Origin: Cypionkella sp.
GTDB taxonomy: Bacteria > Pseudomonadota > Alphaproteobacteria > Rhodobacterales > Rhodobacteraceae
NCBI RefSeq assembly: GCF_030652235.1
Contig: NZ_JAUSBA010000026.1
Location: forward strand, 97,314 to 161,313
Length of the DNA: 64,000 nucleotides
Direction: 5' to 3'
The notes beneath the pieces are model-generated. The model saw only the letters and a program-made list of their open reading frames with translations, made no database searches and was not told where the DNA came from. The translations under genes were made by a program, and so were the position numbers. Of this stretch, positions 52,801-55,257 are shown piece by piece; positions within the stretch are counted from its first letter, which is position 1, and each line of letters starts with the position of its first letter.

Positions 52801-54915
52801 GACCATGCGAGCATCTCTGGGACGATTGAGCCGACACGCTTCCTGCAGATTTCCGCAGGCTATGCGATCCAGTCGACGTTCACCGGCGCAAGCCATGGCG
52901 GCGGCGCGGATGTGATCAACGGTGGCACCGGCGATGATATGATCGTGGGCGGCCAAGGCGCTGACACGATCTACGGCGGCGCCGGGGATGATGACATCAT
53001 CGGCGGCCACTATCTGACGGCGGCTATGGCCACCTCGGTCAGCGCGACGGCCTCGTCGGATGGCGGCGACCTGATTGATGGCGGCGCGGGACATGACGTG
53101 ATCCTCGGCGACAGCGGGTCCGTGATCCGGTCCGCGACCGATGTGCGCACACGGACGATAACGGGAGCCACCACGGTCAGCACGCTTGCGCAGGCCAACC
53201 CGGAGGGCCCGGCGCGGGGGATCTGGTTGTTCACCTCGCCCACCATGGTCGCCTCGACCTATGGCAACGACTACATTGCGGGCGGGGCTGGCAATGACAT
53301 GATCTTCGGCCAAGCCGGCAATGACGTGATCCAGGGCGACGGGTCGCTGGACCTCAATCGCAACGGCATCGCGGATTCTCTGGAGAATTTGGGCGTCGGT
53401 GCCTGGAGCGGTGCCGCAGCCTATGCAAAATTGGTGGCATGGAAGGCCACAAATGCGGTGATCAACGGCCAGTCCTCTGCCACGACCTCGGGTGGCGCGA
53501 TGCTGCTGGAGGCCGCTGCGGCAGGCGGGATGCTGGACTATGCCTACGGCTCGATGGGCACGCCTGAAATCACCGGTGCTGGTGGCGGCGCGTTCCTTGC
53601 GGTCAAGGCGTCGGTGCTGGATTTCAACGGTGTCGGCACCGACGGCGATGACTACATCGAGGGCGGCTCGGGTGCCGACGTGATCTTTGGCAATGGCGGC
53701 CAGGATGATATCATCGGCGGGTCTTCGGGCCTGTTCGGTGGGTTGGTGTCGGTGGCAGCGAACCTAGCCGGAGCGGATATACTGTTCGGCGGGTCGGGTG
53801 CGCTGAACGAGACCGCCCCGGCGACGGCGGCAGACGGGCGGGCCCGCGAAGGCAACGTCGTGGTGGCGGGCAATGCCAATGTGCTGCGCCTTGTCAACGG
53901 CGGGGCCGTCCAGTTCGTCGATCAAAGCGTGTCTGGAACCACGTCCAAGGTCATGCGCCGGTCTGTTGAACTGCTGGACAGCGCAACCGCCAACAGTGCG
54001 AACCTGACCTATATGCTGGCGGCAAGCGCGCAGGACATCATCGTCAAGTCGACGCTTGGCGATGTGGCCTACGGTGTCAAAGGCGCGTCACAGATGGCCG
54101 TGAACCGCACCGGAGCATCCGTGTTGTCGGCCAAGGTATCCGGAGTGGACGTGACCAAGCTGAACGGCACCTATGGCCGCAGCACCCCCACGGCAGCCCA
54201 AGTGGCCTTTGCCAGCCAGTCAGTGAAAATCACCGTAGGTTCGGCGCTGACCGCCAGCGGCACGCGAGGTGTCTCGACCTACACCTACAACGCGACCAGC
54301 AAGGCCTTTGAGGCGGTCACTGCATCAAATCGCAAGGTGACGACCGGAACATCGAAGCTGACTGAGCTGAAAACGGCGAGCGGCGTTCTGTTTGCCTATG
54401 TCGATGACAAAGGTGGGTTCTGGATGGTCCCGACAGCGGCGGTCGGCACGCCGTCGTCAAGTTCGGGTGGTGCAACCACGACGCCAGCTGCGACGGGTTC
54501 CGGCACCACATCGACAGTTCCCGAAACGACGGCTCCGGTCCTGACGGCCTATCAACGTTTCTTGGCTGCGCGCAATGCGGCCACTACGACAGTGGCAGAA
54601 ACAACCAAAGCGTCCACCACGACCGAGCCAGAAACCGTCACCGTAACGACAACGCCCGAAGTGGTGGTCACAGCGGCGGTTGAAGAAACCACCGTCCCGG
54701 TCCTGACGGCTTACCAGCGCTTCCTCGCGGCGCGAAATAGCGCTGCCACTGCGGTGGTTGCAGAGTCTTCTAGGTCAACGGCGACGATCGTCGAGGAACC
54801 CGTCGTATCGACACCCGAGGTCGTAGTTGCTGCAACGCCTGTGGTTGTGGTGGTAACGCCTGCTCCGGCCCTGACTGCCTACCAACGGTTTCTCGCGGCG
54901 CGCGCTGCCCGGTAG
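25816..54915 (+). CDS. Giant LEPR-XLL/RTX surface protein (9699 residues)
   Basis: Uninterrupted reading frame of 29.1 kb. GTG start with GGAG 7 bases upstream; ATG at 25864 is the alternative. Layout (approximate residues): basic N-terminus and IEPRILLS motif (49-56), no classical Sec signal peptide; 60-4750 beta-solenoid-like repeats with small inserted modules; 4750-6800 filamentous-haemagglutinin-like region with an aromatic/basic island (5549-5690) and a helical insert (5896-6075); 6870-7760 about eight repeats of ~98 residues; 8165-8185 Gly-rich linker; 8447-9325 RTX calcium-binding nonapeptides (GGxGxD); 9370-9540 globular end; last ~160 residues Pro/Thr-rich with three LTAYQRFLAAR motifs. 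I noticed no cysteine. The expected role is a cell-surface adhesin or matrix/S-layer-like protein. Export is probably served by the genes directly behind it. Confidence 0.85.
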   Translation: MALPFADNSFDSLPKFMGNRKSRRALAKSAPTRFARLRQAAISYLLDPIEPRILLSADPMSVVLANNIGVDAGAHVSATVRLFSESDGGAAVYKYEVRDTTTGDILVAATQITSTGGLNFSSGSGDDSISLKFEDSFSYGSAFAVSVDGGTGADTVEVTSFAAGYLGNLNIASETVVVSAQIGSAGAYVNDVTIHANSTATLATASSQISVNASIFSQGIVTLSAQAMVSGTINVAVPELGEDVSTGQIARVTLADNITVQAASLNISTLARLDLNLAASNQLLFAGEVSVNSQSQITIGQGVILSTTNAAGIILAASDIVNINASVAAAELEILGEDIFNINALWMQVDVARIVGISVGEAGVAGVPAADTEITAADAGNVAITASSTGVITTKVESSFLGLAEVTIGVVNGAAGGVRIDLTNVIFDAGGALFVEAADSTQVATSAMIATTTADVAVSVIVTDSNLTAGSDVTLGALSTATYRATSTFVGTDKVQFTGPSFNFKAASAINMVNGDIAVVVTRSAVESTGGTILVKATDQRWLVSTTKAVQDIDTRLSSLFGPAKTNLAASATLSVNALTGGVTAKVDESTLTALGAVSVKANLEVFLDARTVASVLQTGGSGAAAGFSIAQNYIGYNVTSIAAQALGAIFGYSWGLTKTTYDVLGLVLNSDVNAGGVVAVEATNQAELNATVSSVAQNESNVLFGSSASSAIGMVISSTKVATAVRAAIETTSGIQRVRGAGGVSVVAQDVALISANSRVYSSSSATSDGGASYANMLIGLLSDADFYTDGAKGYTGTNLFDLSATVSPTLHFGDRVNLLPNYADDAATGGTGRGETGTVYRYLGGTADIDLATEDFTNLDYWQAEFASSILPRGVNLSDTNSMAFGGLVVRNDVEGSATAEIVNADVYDSGAVTVSASQTGSLTALAEVVVKSSGSVGDAGGTDIAVGGAIVMNSVKGTSTARIVNSDITLLADSALEVSAVNALTLDATLENGLQTDGTSAAVLVVMNSVGYDPVDLFSASFSALLGISTSTAQQDGAVAEITGSNVSAGAVSVYADNASSLTAKLLGSGGASASGVLASNLLAGKARASVDLTGGKTLTAGGNVTIAAVDNTTLQAHTSISTSQAEPGGEDVGLVNTLLSSIMDRYDYTSFSGMKNLTFGDMVYVGSNNPELTGTRFKFMGDAASDVDLATADYTDRGLWKELTATNIYPTDLIDGAIATMAPADDPDAEAEPESGPSMFGLISRNHATGGALAELKGGIVVAQGDVTVSAIERATLIAKESSDVAADKAAGGVIATNTLLSKATASILGSTVTAAAGDVLVTAQNLAIATATVTTSMEGESAASVVVAFNAVGFDAANIFFALTDALLGSSYLSNETPVGATAYIENSTVLAEGSVTVRADTREVLADDLGVLNADIVPQALDDMSFGQDGSRDEVAAAAAQTALEAAFGLADVAFDGAFSVETLVPGELWFLRDESGMVWRVALNGDALELARVNLMDAVVGNAVSTSQTNGAILFDALQSDGLSEVGNSAAFGAEGTAAGGILASNRVSSNTKAWISSATDQTVTATTGSVTVEAVDSANILSSSSLSVESVIENNMNDFKQLFIDMLADEYKYTTQSGLQTVQAGDLVLIDAPILQDGGSGFISANSVYKRVALGGPIDFSSLSYADLQNTALWVRVNGDIDIGAMFPNFGNLSDSNSSATGGIIVTNQVNAHVSASISGMTVVAGGDVVVSATAVAVLLADLEANVVSAGGSAWGTGTAVSVNGQIATNSVQNSATAEILESSVTADGDVTVTAYQRSVLDSRVTSTTTSGTSSIGVTLAFNSIGWNTSNLFSQTLDVLIGDPLLTALEGVPGAGALARIVNSGVDAGGDLTIEAISATRLNSTTSNSTLSESKALVQGNASASALMLASNKVRGGTSAYLSNSGAAAGVVVNTGGSVAVTASDEQRFFANNSLTSGTSSVNDGGASVLQSSINSMTATDWVATLGTEQEISLSFGDLVRVTDSEGAVKIYKFMGASDLAARDLGEEDYAGDTDYWRETLASKAVPAISIMGGVESSVGLIVVLNDLQSSVEARIEDAVVTTTGGDIVISADLSSQMTVLVDASVTQSGGAIATNVLQGGALAHAVDASLTATTGDVSVLASNETVLDATTKMLAETGDDSFTLTMAFNTVGWRPTNMLFNAVDTLIGDPAVSSAFSGENPVDAVASITRTSVDADGAVLVSAENLAVITSDTSNNATSEASDLSGASGSVMGAMLSLNKVSGAAQALINGTTATLANLPDTISAGGGVTVTAVNQSEIDSINTLAQTTSVTNDLGLSIAVAFVDAARNDYDYTTYSGSQNLRYGQVVRIGSNPPAGTTEGDLYLYGGNNGASADRVTLTDLGTTTFTGGLWQKLPGGSILDMVPEFISLNVGASDASSAGAMISMNDVRGETIAQINSVDVNAVGDVVVSATNISALSAQNTGKALAKGGSAFSGASTVMAISINMATNVVLTSATAEIRNAAVETDGAVSVLAESTGTILADIATQTQAFGGGGGSYAIGVSLAFNSVGFKPQNFLYNTVDTFIGTTLTGTDKAQAAARIVDSAVTAANDISVDAVSDASVHATITNSAVATSISLSESNSGVSIAPVIALNRVASDALAEITEGAVTSTGIRSTAGSVKVSATDSSEILAHIKSSSVAVSAGTKSTLSVSIAATFARNEILSNATAQIVGVNTLSAAQNVQVIAARTATIDALGLSSSVALAASFGSSSAPSISGGGAVAVNRINGGVAARIEQANVTAGGDVLVQATNSASIFATIGVMAATLSVSGGSSTAVGLGIAVADNLIGYSNAIPASVTYTSDSRPMTLTTGQTVHVIGGHALTGGYYRFTGTTTASTLKDGNNTTVGFDLTQQDYNDTRLWERVDLARTSAAATAEIVMGSVIATGDIAVRATAGQSIVATVTAAVLAISGGKSGLSFAAAGSVAKNKILGGAIARITDATVIQGENLTVLAHDTSLVNSVVLAASAAAAIGQSATAISVGVAIALNDVENAVTALIQGVDSVDLTGNLSVTATVAPPANFTVNKAALTADRLNDATETGMVSVDGKVVADSADKASDDAILTEIINLLNTNLPVGERIPNTISAGTIRLSKLRDDAGWILIDASGRAFTLEIDGTLLKVSSSTINSAATAASMAVALGQTGIAISGAGAISKNDVRTSATATIRTSDVVAADNVTVTALNESAINAAVIAVSAAVGVGSTGVGASLGMAIVLNQITGVDANSPVRVLASIEDSDVDAGGTLEVTATSQQTINALSFAGSVAIAAGSTGVALAGSGVGVTNDINVQTSAFIDGQYAGATGLVAISADSILVQARNASEINAYGGAASIAFAAGSTGVAVSIGASVVLNDIGGTTYAAITNTTRGVLASAGSILVAGSDTSVLKSTAQAAAIAAGFGSTGIAISGAGAFATNIITAAVAAEVVGSDLTASAGVSVTATSTGSIKASVMAASAAVAAGSTGIGASIGVAVVRNIIGFGTIAANSLTPTFKTATDRPTTINIGNTVHISEGGRAGQVFAYRGTTAITKSGGVDLSTMDYANTDMWEEISLSRTPAGISALIMDSDITASGAVLVSAISEQRIDAAVFAGSAAVGAGSVGVGVSGAGVGVTNKIASSISAVIDGGTIKARSVSVLASDDSLINASAQAVSLAAGFGQTGVAVAIGVSVAHNVVDNDVLAKIDGATLTVSGSGTAVSVRALTGISAPTLTLSLTATNLDDAAKTDTNSAGTALDASDVSGDTILRGALKTALLNAGETVSGNLRVSIVEAGKKWAVIDANGAHWTLELVGSTIRATRSTINAVSTAASVAIGGGMVGVALSGAGASAVNAITSTAKATITGATLSLATGSVLVDAQSNARINASVMATALSAGFGQVGVGISIGAAISRNFIGFDAQGDVVANRGTTIATVENSIITASQGGLIVNAASGQSIQALVIAGAGAVAAGQVGVALSGAGVEAENRIGSTTTAQILGSTTNINATLVDVLAADTSVIEALAGAVALSVAAGMVGVSGAIAASIAVNSISSATSAIVSRNALSGGLGSVRATSGAIRVLADDDSTIKATAASVALAAGFGVGGIAVSGAGAESQNVITTTTQVVVDTMRLEATTGITLAASGAAVIEARVISAAASMGVGAVGVGISVGASLAHNSIGNGSGSGVLASVTNAILATTQGSISVGAAMTSSIDALVEGFAVSVAGGLVGVAASGSGASADNTIDYDVSATVTGSTVTATSGGLNVTAGDTSSIDATVRSASIAGAVGLGGAVAIAVSLANAALSNTITARVRNSDVTAGSMTVSATDSAAVNVVSSASAISGSFGGAAMSGGGANATIINANVTLAEVDGTASDIILTGLATVSAQSLAHLTAEVDVTSIAVGLFALAAGGGTASIATGGSVAGHVSGVEMTAGGLSVSALSGVSQRTTVWGMTVGATAGVGASVAAVATSRSVAATVGGSSGTYHLGSLTVAAEAGGINGSAIEDVAAYASGGGLLLGVQSTSATATNTSQVDAGIESGATLVVSGNAVISASGSDAQQIRSKAVAGGLIGVGAAYASGTTNTGVSATIGELVQLTAGNLSIWAVGSDAVSVGVVAGAYGLASGSAATATTHITSDVFAGIVDASSSDRKSTVNVIGTFQIAASHLANPDAEIDTSAYGVLAGSGAAASNTIGSTVAAELGNHSVVAAGTLDINATNRLTGWIDIDGKTGGLVSGASADTLTTVRFDTSVRFGTNSVVDVTDVDGTLKAVVFNALEQWHKVKLVTGGALSGAGAYAEFDGTDVLGEIIVGPGAVLRSDGEIEMEVDGTTDINLQSYSETFGAATVALGYANADVTPINRIVFQTGSFVRAAEDMFISTGTDRDLSLPNHALEMRVDNFAGSLIPISSLKTRALYEAHNLVQIDAGAILEGYANIDLNADGFNIASVVGVAKATNWAASIGNALGGGSVGSGAGATRSVIMGDVVNNGTIRTGIKRNVALTLIVNSAGDTVIDTAHSTGEWINGVFVSDIGFTAGRQVLQSAQFTTITQARENIQTYSNNATLVAFYTAQIARIEQELILLGLAEVMSDGTVVPLTPEVDTVQISYIKAAAGRVRIFADQLSGSGLIDVPKNASITITSNSFAQLYLGDITIPDTNGGIYFNGTDVTLVTEGGTTAAQAKTWINAENARNRNFNNDNLSGIGASDSTKTATFDITGASVDRTSSTPQVTISVANISTFVNGSTGFTPSPQEIRVVGNIIARTSHVSITNPSNGGSITIIGQIAASSLSIVSKSSINISGALMQHIGGDPYGQFLSSGIMGDGSRAATDAAITAYLNIQPTTPSIMANRIVISAEFVNISGLIQSGKETFALTLGASQQALIERAKASGANYTNITVANSDFTVVYDRQNDALIIKALRPTGGYIELTGNVMNTQNGKLVAYSGYPQISIVNTMTLAGIDLTLESIDADTRGDGIIMLNDKARNLTTIYTKQANGDVKVDRITIGSSATTTSVLTGGSATSINYNPVTGFRYGWTVGVSSRVKETARWEESGWLGIIDLGTDNIPVDPVKQTLNAALVPNSNYFYRDTANDGDAYMYSSNTVTTESTGWKQTQYSVRKSWYGKKTYTYEYQKIDGLFTSHLHSIEADRPIGISFLHNTSGNIYINAGSADIVVAGKLTNLTGTTTLITSGTISTTATMGGESLASVGGKTVNLTAGTGIGTVLAPLQVDLADAISNTILNASSGGNIYITEVDGILNVGTITAVRNAGTAQESRGLVSLSAAGAILGTSSSLVSGGAIVLNSTAAAIGATATMLRIDTGSGAAHTLTGAAAGGIYVEEITGDLRVFELRTPGQTVSLRIGSGSLMDGNNNAVVDTRAVEELLASVWTDLQLTEETGAGAKVQEAKDSLSAAKTREYQTYWSWRLLQGDNFATVIADSQQIMVLNAEEEAALTQSYAEAALPAGTTWALATDSQKADALVSAGLQVATLKVSRTEQLRTLHADYSTATSAYDATYVAPLNAAEISSIEASIKIWTPDELIYGFSVGLLQPVTDTSTTIEDANIIAGNLILSVRDNIGTTGGQVLINMNGTLTDDERVLLAAAERKDVNFLTSDRVAATVNFVTGSNVMHRTDGGTWGTAFKIGDYIQIEGKTANATGEGSFYKILSISGADMVFETSGKALSTLEFAQAVTVSVVALNPLGDIFNASVNISGHTITRYDGGSFLGLTIGDKIILSNISAGAEGIAGEKRPSLNVNSSATAYTITAISGGTITVAETLVAESGLGITINEKVDIKYVQIQLREDFDVTLSSGVTSTSGGDTFLGSESDIRLNVLNVGDSARIKTSGSIFTIAADGVATITAVNDLVLEAGQGQIGLEENRVWVNLTNATANITVRAQGDIWLGETVGDMRIATIYSQSGAVDIWAKSGSVVDAMNADFVNIEANDIRMRASGSIGSAGNAFNIEARGNGSAAGNGWVTAFAGSNVVLTEAFGDMWVRNIYAGGDVTLVAAVSMFDAVDVTTPSSPISGDNAITTSNPGTDITGNSITLTALLGFIGAAGNELDLNMSAHGDGVLNATSAEHMYLTETSGDLSLGLVTVASDATAFLTALTGSILNAAILGASNIAGGKAYLVAQQNIGRSDKALYSTVAMIQGRSTLGSTYIVNIGDLTIGTIVASEDALGMYAGGDAIVTARSPITVASNVSVVGNIVYTATESTTNNRDNITVNAGVKLTSTGGSITLNAGDNLTVASGAVVSAATDLLINTDHGDLDGLGGNVTVAGSLKAVSGDIRITTSAGQSDTVSLTGSFTSGGDFWLLTGSGNDALTYSGTLTAENVYLMLGRGDDAVTLGGTISATAGDVVVDLGDDRDTQDTLTISGSVVASRDILINKLAEVDWSATPGVAQTVSLARGDLVKVITDNKALIYEYLGSFATQNIGAANYANSALWRVVEVFANTGRATITVNALGSLTGGRDIEVRTGGGADILRVSGALRTTTGNIILDLANSPTASTQIIDLDDGGVSAGGNLEIRTTGTGTAQISMIGSFSAVGDVLTSTGSGADSITATATFTGANLSFLTGSGSDTIALTGALTATAGDVLFDLGDDSDVLDQLTVSGTIAASRDILMYKLPQTTLSAVVGVSQPVYLAKGNIVRVTTGNRPAVYEYIGAAGASVDLGSAIYSNTALWRETTVNATNTGRMVIALTGAGTLTAGRDIDIWTGGGDDSIVVAGLLKAQRDLRIQTGNGADVISLPKGIQTVTGTVLIDLGDSKIRTVQTLDIGNGAIAAGTDITIKASGLADFAMVVAQDLVAGRDLLIQSDQGTDSVKISGIVTAGRNATLTTGAGTDAIEVKGTLTAVAGSVLVDLGAGLTGGTQTFDILRGDIIAGANITLQAAGPADADLTVIGRVSAGGTLTVATGSGKDVLHVTKDLLSGGAMTLSTGADTDKITVLGDMTSTAGLILVDLGDGGSGLFGAGSQDTLAVSGSMDAGTSLTVRNAGSYGAVVEITGDVTTGTFVLISLANGSDAITIDGDVSAGTNVTLSTLSGTDTVVLNGTVTAKTGAIWMSLGSVTSGTASLRLYGTLNAETDITLTNSGTGAASYLLDKAVTAGRAFLLASGSGADLIVINDVVTATGQTAITTGAGSDLVRITQDAALISRGADVVINLGADDSGADVLEVTGDLTASVGLQILNTGAGSTTMTLQGSTVTAGRGGVTVDLSSGQDLVTWTDTILTSTAFLTVKLNDGNDRFVQDGGSITVAKATLIDAGAGVDAVYLANGAIRSATTTFELGADADYLLMQDMTALGGTSVIYGGAGDDIIDIIRLPGQGQTDTLLIDGGADSDQVNILTHGSATGAIKAVNYNIKVFDSGASNRGTDRLVVLGTAERDTFLSREGYVALLHGTPEQILANASARPATAERISYNSAIDGGLLVSGLAGDDLFVSDDNSTVMVLDGGEGNDTFLIGQIYGSAPAVGSTFGSGTDGITTTETTRGWVSNGIRYDTLIRGGAGSDTFNVYSNNALLRLEGGDADDSFAIHALLRAGTQTEINRYKANGTVEIVGGAGNDTMRVFGTEGADAFVTAENGVWGAGRSISLSGTEEFIELDAREGDDSIFVQSTGVLTATRIIGDLGSDMVSLSGDVTKSVITGQPSGSGFGGGGFGGSFGGSGVSFADPAATSYDAWILAASTTALGASSQSGALKVFDAGTHQLSALAGAITLDAARVYTLGFRQPVMLKAEAYSGPKTVTITTLETTTNDWVVFYSDGATAGLSGTMRNSTGFDGRQRTLVAGLGMATGAVTLGVDADGKGGLIYQRGVSYSGFETIEVLMGKGDDTFVITDTTATADSTAFVATTVIYGGVGADTITALNVADGTALVIYGDSDTAGLRYSDAVGAKNGNGWLFDATKTASGNGDMIDVSQVTAGAAGVVRVVIDGGTGNDTILGSQGADLIAGGSGNDMISGNGGNDLLFGDSGVWVNLATRAVVVEGVSQITTGKLSADPRTAGADTISGGAGDDLIFGDLGTLESQSGSFRLGQVWLVAAARSTDLAKGGADIIDGGTGNDILVGGFGADRIGPISGGGSDANGNDVLIGDSADILFRQGSNGQRAINSITSTGTLLGGADILRSGGGNDILIGGTGADTLDGGEGANILTGDHALITFATTSMDQIVIGVETLMATTDGNDSLVAGNGANIVLGGSGLDLVTLGNGSNVVIGDNARITSTATGTKPAGAAMHIITSIVSLSATLGGADTITAGTGANIVMGGVGADSITLGNTSVTQGASIVVGDHATLTFDPANGVATRIESTFSGLGGADTITVGNGAAIIVGGAYADVITAGNGNAVILGDEGVLIGFAAAAAVGKAPMTLSSVTTVVGTNGGDDIITTGLGSALILGGAGGDSIVTSAGAATGTAAGANIILGDHGRVVFANPQTGANLPTLVETLFSTSGGNDVITTGAGNDLIIGGTGADRISSSAGNNLLFGDHASISGTIEPTRFLQISAGYAIQSTFTGASHGGGADVINGGTGDDMIVGGQGADTIYGGAGDDDIIGGHYLTAAMATSVSATASSDGGDLIDGGAGHDVILGDSGSVIRSATDVRTRTITGATTVSTLAQANPEGPARGIWLFTSPTMVASTYGNDYIAGGAGNDMIFGQAGNDVIQGDGSLDLNRNGIADSLENLGVGAWSGAAAYAKLVAWKATNAVINGQSSATTSGGAMLLEAAAAGGMLDYAYGSMGTPEITGAGGGAFLAVKASVLDFNGVGTDGDDYIEGGSGADVIFGNGGQDDIIGGSSGLFGGLVSVAANLAGADILFGGSGALNETAPATAADGRAREGNVVVAGNANVLRLVNGGAVQFVDQSVSGTTSKVMRRSVELLDSATANSANLTYMLAASAQDIIVKSTLGDVAYGVKGASQMAVNRTGASVLSAKVSGVDVTKLNGTYGRSTPTAAQVAFASQSVKITVGSALTASGTRGVSTYTYNATSKAFEAVTASNRKVTTGTSKLTELKTASGVLFAYVDDKGGFWMVPTAAVGTPSSSSGGATTTPAATGSGTTSTVPETTAPVLTAYQRFLAARNAATTTVAETTKASTTTEPETVTVTTTPEVVVTAAVEETTVPVLTAYQRFLAARNSAATAVVAESSRSTATIVEEPVVSTPEVVVAATPVVVVVTPAPALTAYQRFLAARAAR
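25960..25983 (+). other. LEPR-XLL-type N-terminal motif
   Basis: Encodes IEPRILLS (residues 49-56), preceded by a basic stretch and LRQAAISYLLDP. The motif marks the N-terminus of very large repetitive proteins in several Proteobacteria and is thought to be a sorting or processing signal. Confidence 0.75.
28228..36600 (+). repeat. Inserted ~60-75 residue module, copies 1-7
   Basis: Seven copies lie at 28228-28420, 29263-29436, 30670-30870, 31783-31962, 32833-33027, 34354-34557 and 36418-36600; two more are at 46543-46716 and 47254-47430. The consensus seen by eye is (F/A)GDxVx...Y(R/K)(Y/F)xG...DL...DY......W. The pattern recalls the GDxV-xxxGxxY...W logic of CBM5/12-type carbohydrate-binding modules. 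Each interrupts the surrounding solenoid-like repeats. Confidence 0.65.
30043..37365 (+). repeat. Second inserted module (~100 residues), three copies
   Basis: Copies at about 30043-30330, 35041-35355 and 37075-37365. Each has a helical first part and ends with W-x-(L/I/V)-x-D-x-x-G-x-x-(W/F)-x-L-x-(L/V)-x-G (for example WILIDASGRAFTLEIDG and WAVIDANGAHWTLELVG). Copies 2 and 3 re-enter the solenoid with nearly the same sequence, STIN...TAAS. Confidence 0.55.
42460..42885 (+). other. Aromatic and basic island inside the giant protein
   Basis: Residues ~5549-5690 are rich in Trp, Tyr, Lys and Arg (for example RKSWYGKKTYTYEYQK and ARWEESGWLG), in sharp contrast to the Ala/Gly/Ser/Thr/Asp-rich rest. 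This suggests a separately folded ligand-binding or interaction domain. Confidence 0.55.
43501..44040 (+). other. Alpha-helical insertion inside the giant protein
   Basis: Residues ~5896-6075 lose the beta-repeat pattern and show heptad-like, charged helical sequence (QEAKDSLSAAKTREYQTYWS, NAEEEAALTQSYAEA, SRTEQLRTLHADYSTATSAYD). It is probably a helical bundle or coiled-coil spacer. Confidence 0.6.
46426..49100 (+). repeat. ~98-residue tandem repeats
   Basis: Eight copies start near 46426, 46843, 47134, 47628, 47922, 48220, 48529 and 48825, each with a (G)xVLVDLGD-like strand, a tL.vsG..xAg.di strand and a 'tGsGaDxi.v.G.l' strand. Spacing is close to 295-310 bases except at two sites, where copies 8 and 9 of the small module are inserted after SRDIL. 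Confidence 0.7.
51155..53790 (+). repeat. RTX calcium-binding repeat region
   Basis: Many GGxGxDx(I/L)xG nonapeptides in blocks, for example GGTGNDTILGSQGADLIAGG, GGTGADTLDGGEGANILTGD and GGAGNDMIFGQAGNDVIQGD, separated by short non-repeat strands that often end in GDHA/GDxG. Isolated earlier copies occur from ~49300. These fold as calcium-loaded beta-rolls in secreted proteins. Confidence 0.85.
54541..54912 (+). repeat. Triplicated C-terminal motif LTAYQRFLAAR
   Basis: Copies begin at 54541, 54703 and 54871 (spacing 162 and 168 bases), separated by Thr/Val/Pro/Glu-rich linkers; the last copy ends the protein (AAR before the stop). The DNA of the three copies differs at synonymous sites, so the protein motif is being kept. 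A secretion or anchoring signal is the likely role. Confidence 0.75.
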
Positions 54916-54921
54916 ATTGTA

Positions 54922-55257
54922 ATGAAACACAATGAGCAACGGATCATGAAGGGTGCCATGAAGCACGACGAGCCAAGCAGAACCGAAACCAGCCGCACTG
55001 GCGTGGTAGAATGGTATGACGACAAGATGGAAACGTCGTTTTCCAACGTGATCAACGTGCAGGCCACGCGGGAGCAGATCGAGATTTTTTTCGGAATCAC
55101 ACGCAGCTGGAACGCAGACGCAGACAGCGTGATGCGTATTGATCTCAACCACCGTCAGATCCTGACGCCCTATGCGGCCAAGCGGTTAAGCCGTGTCCTT
55201 TCAGACGTGCTGAACACTTATGAAAGCCGTCATGGTGTGTTGAAGGTCGATGAGTGA
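54922..55257 (+). CDS. DUF3467 domain protein
   Basis: Small soluble protein of 111 residues (or 103/99 if the ATGs at 54946 or 54958 are used; the last follows AAGGG). The core SFSNVINVQATREQIEIFFG and ILTPYAAKRLSRVLSDVLNTYE matches the DUF3467 pattern (N-x-V-x-V...E...FG, then P-x-x-AKRL...L...YE). It begins 6 bases after the giant gene stop and its own stop overlaps the next start as TGATG, so it is tightly embedded in the locus. The family function is not established; a cytoplasmic chaperone or regulator for the giant protein is a guess from position. Confidence 0.75.
   Translation: MKHNEQRIMKGAMKHDEPSRTETSRTGVVEWYDDKMETSFSNVINVQATREQIEIFFGITRSWNADADSVMRIDLNHRQILTPYAAKRLSRVLSDVLNTYESRHGVLKVDE

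Noticed and set aside
51155..53790. Regularly spaced direct repeats resembling a CRISPR array
   Set aside because: The periodicity is that of in-frame RTX nonapeptide codons; units are imperfect and there are no spacers or cas genes.
25816..54915. Many antisense and alternate-frame open reading frames of 60-400 codons within the giant gene
   Set aside because: They follow from the skewed codon use of a repetitive GC-rich gene; they lack ribosome sites, have no recognisable domains and their sequences mirror the sense repeats.
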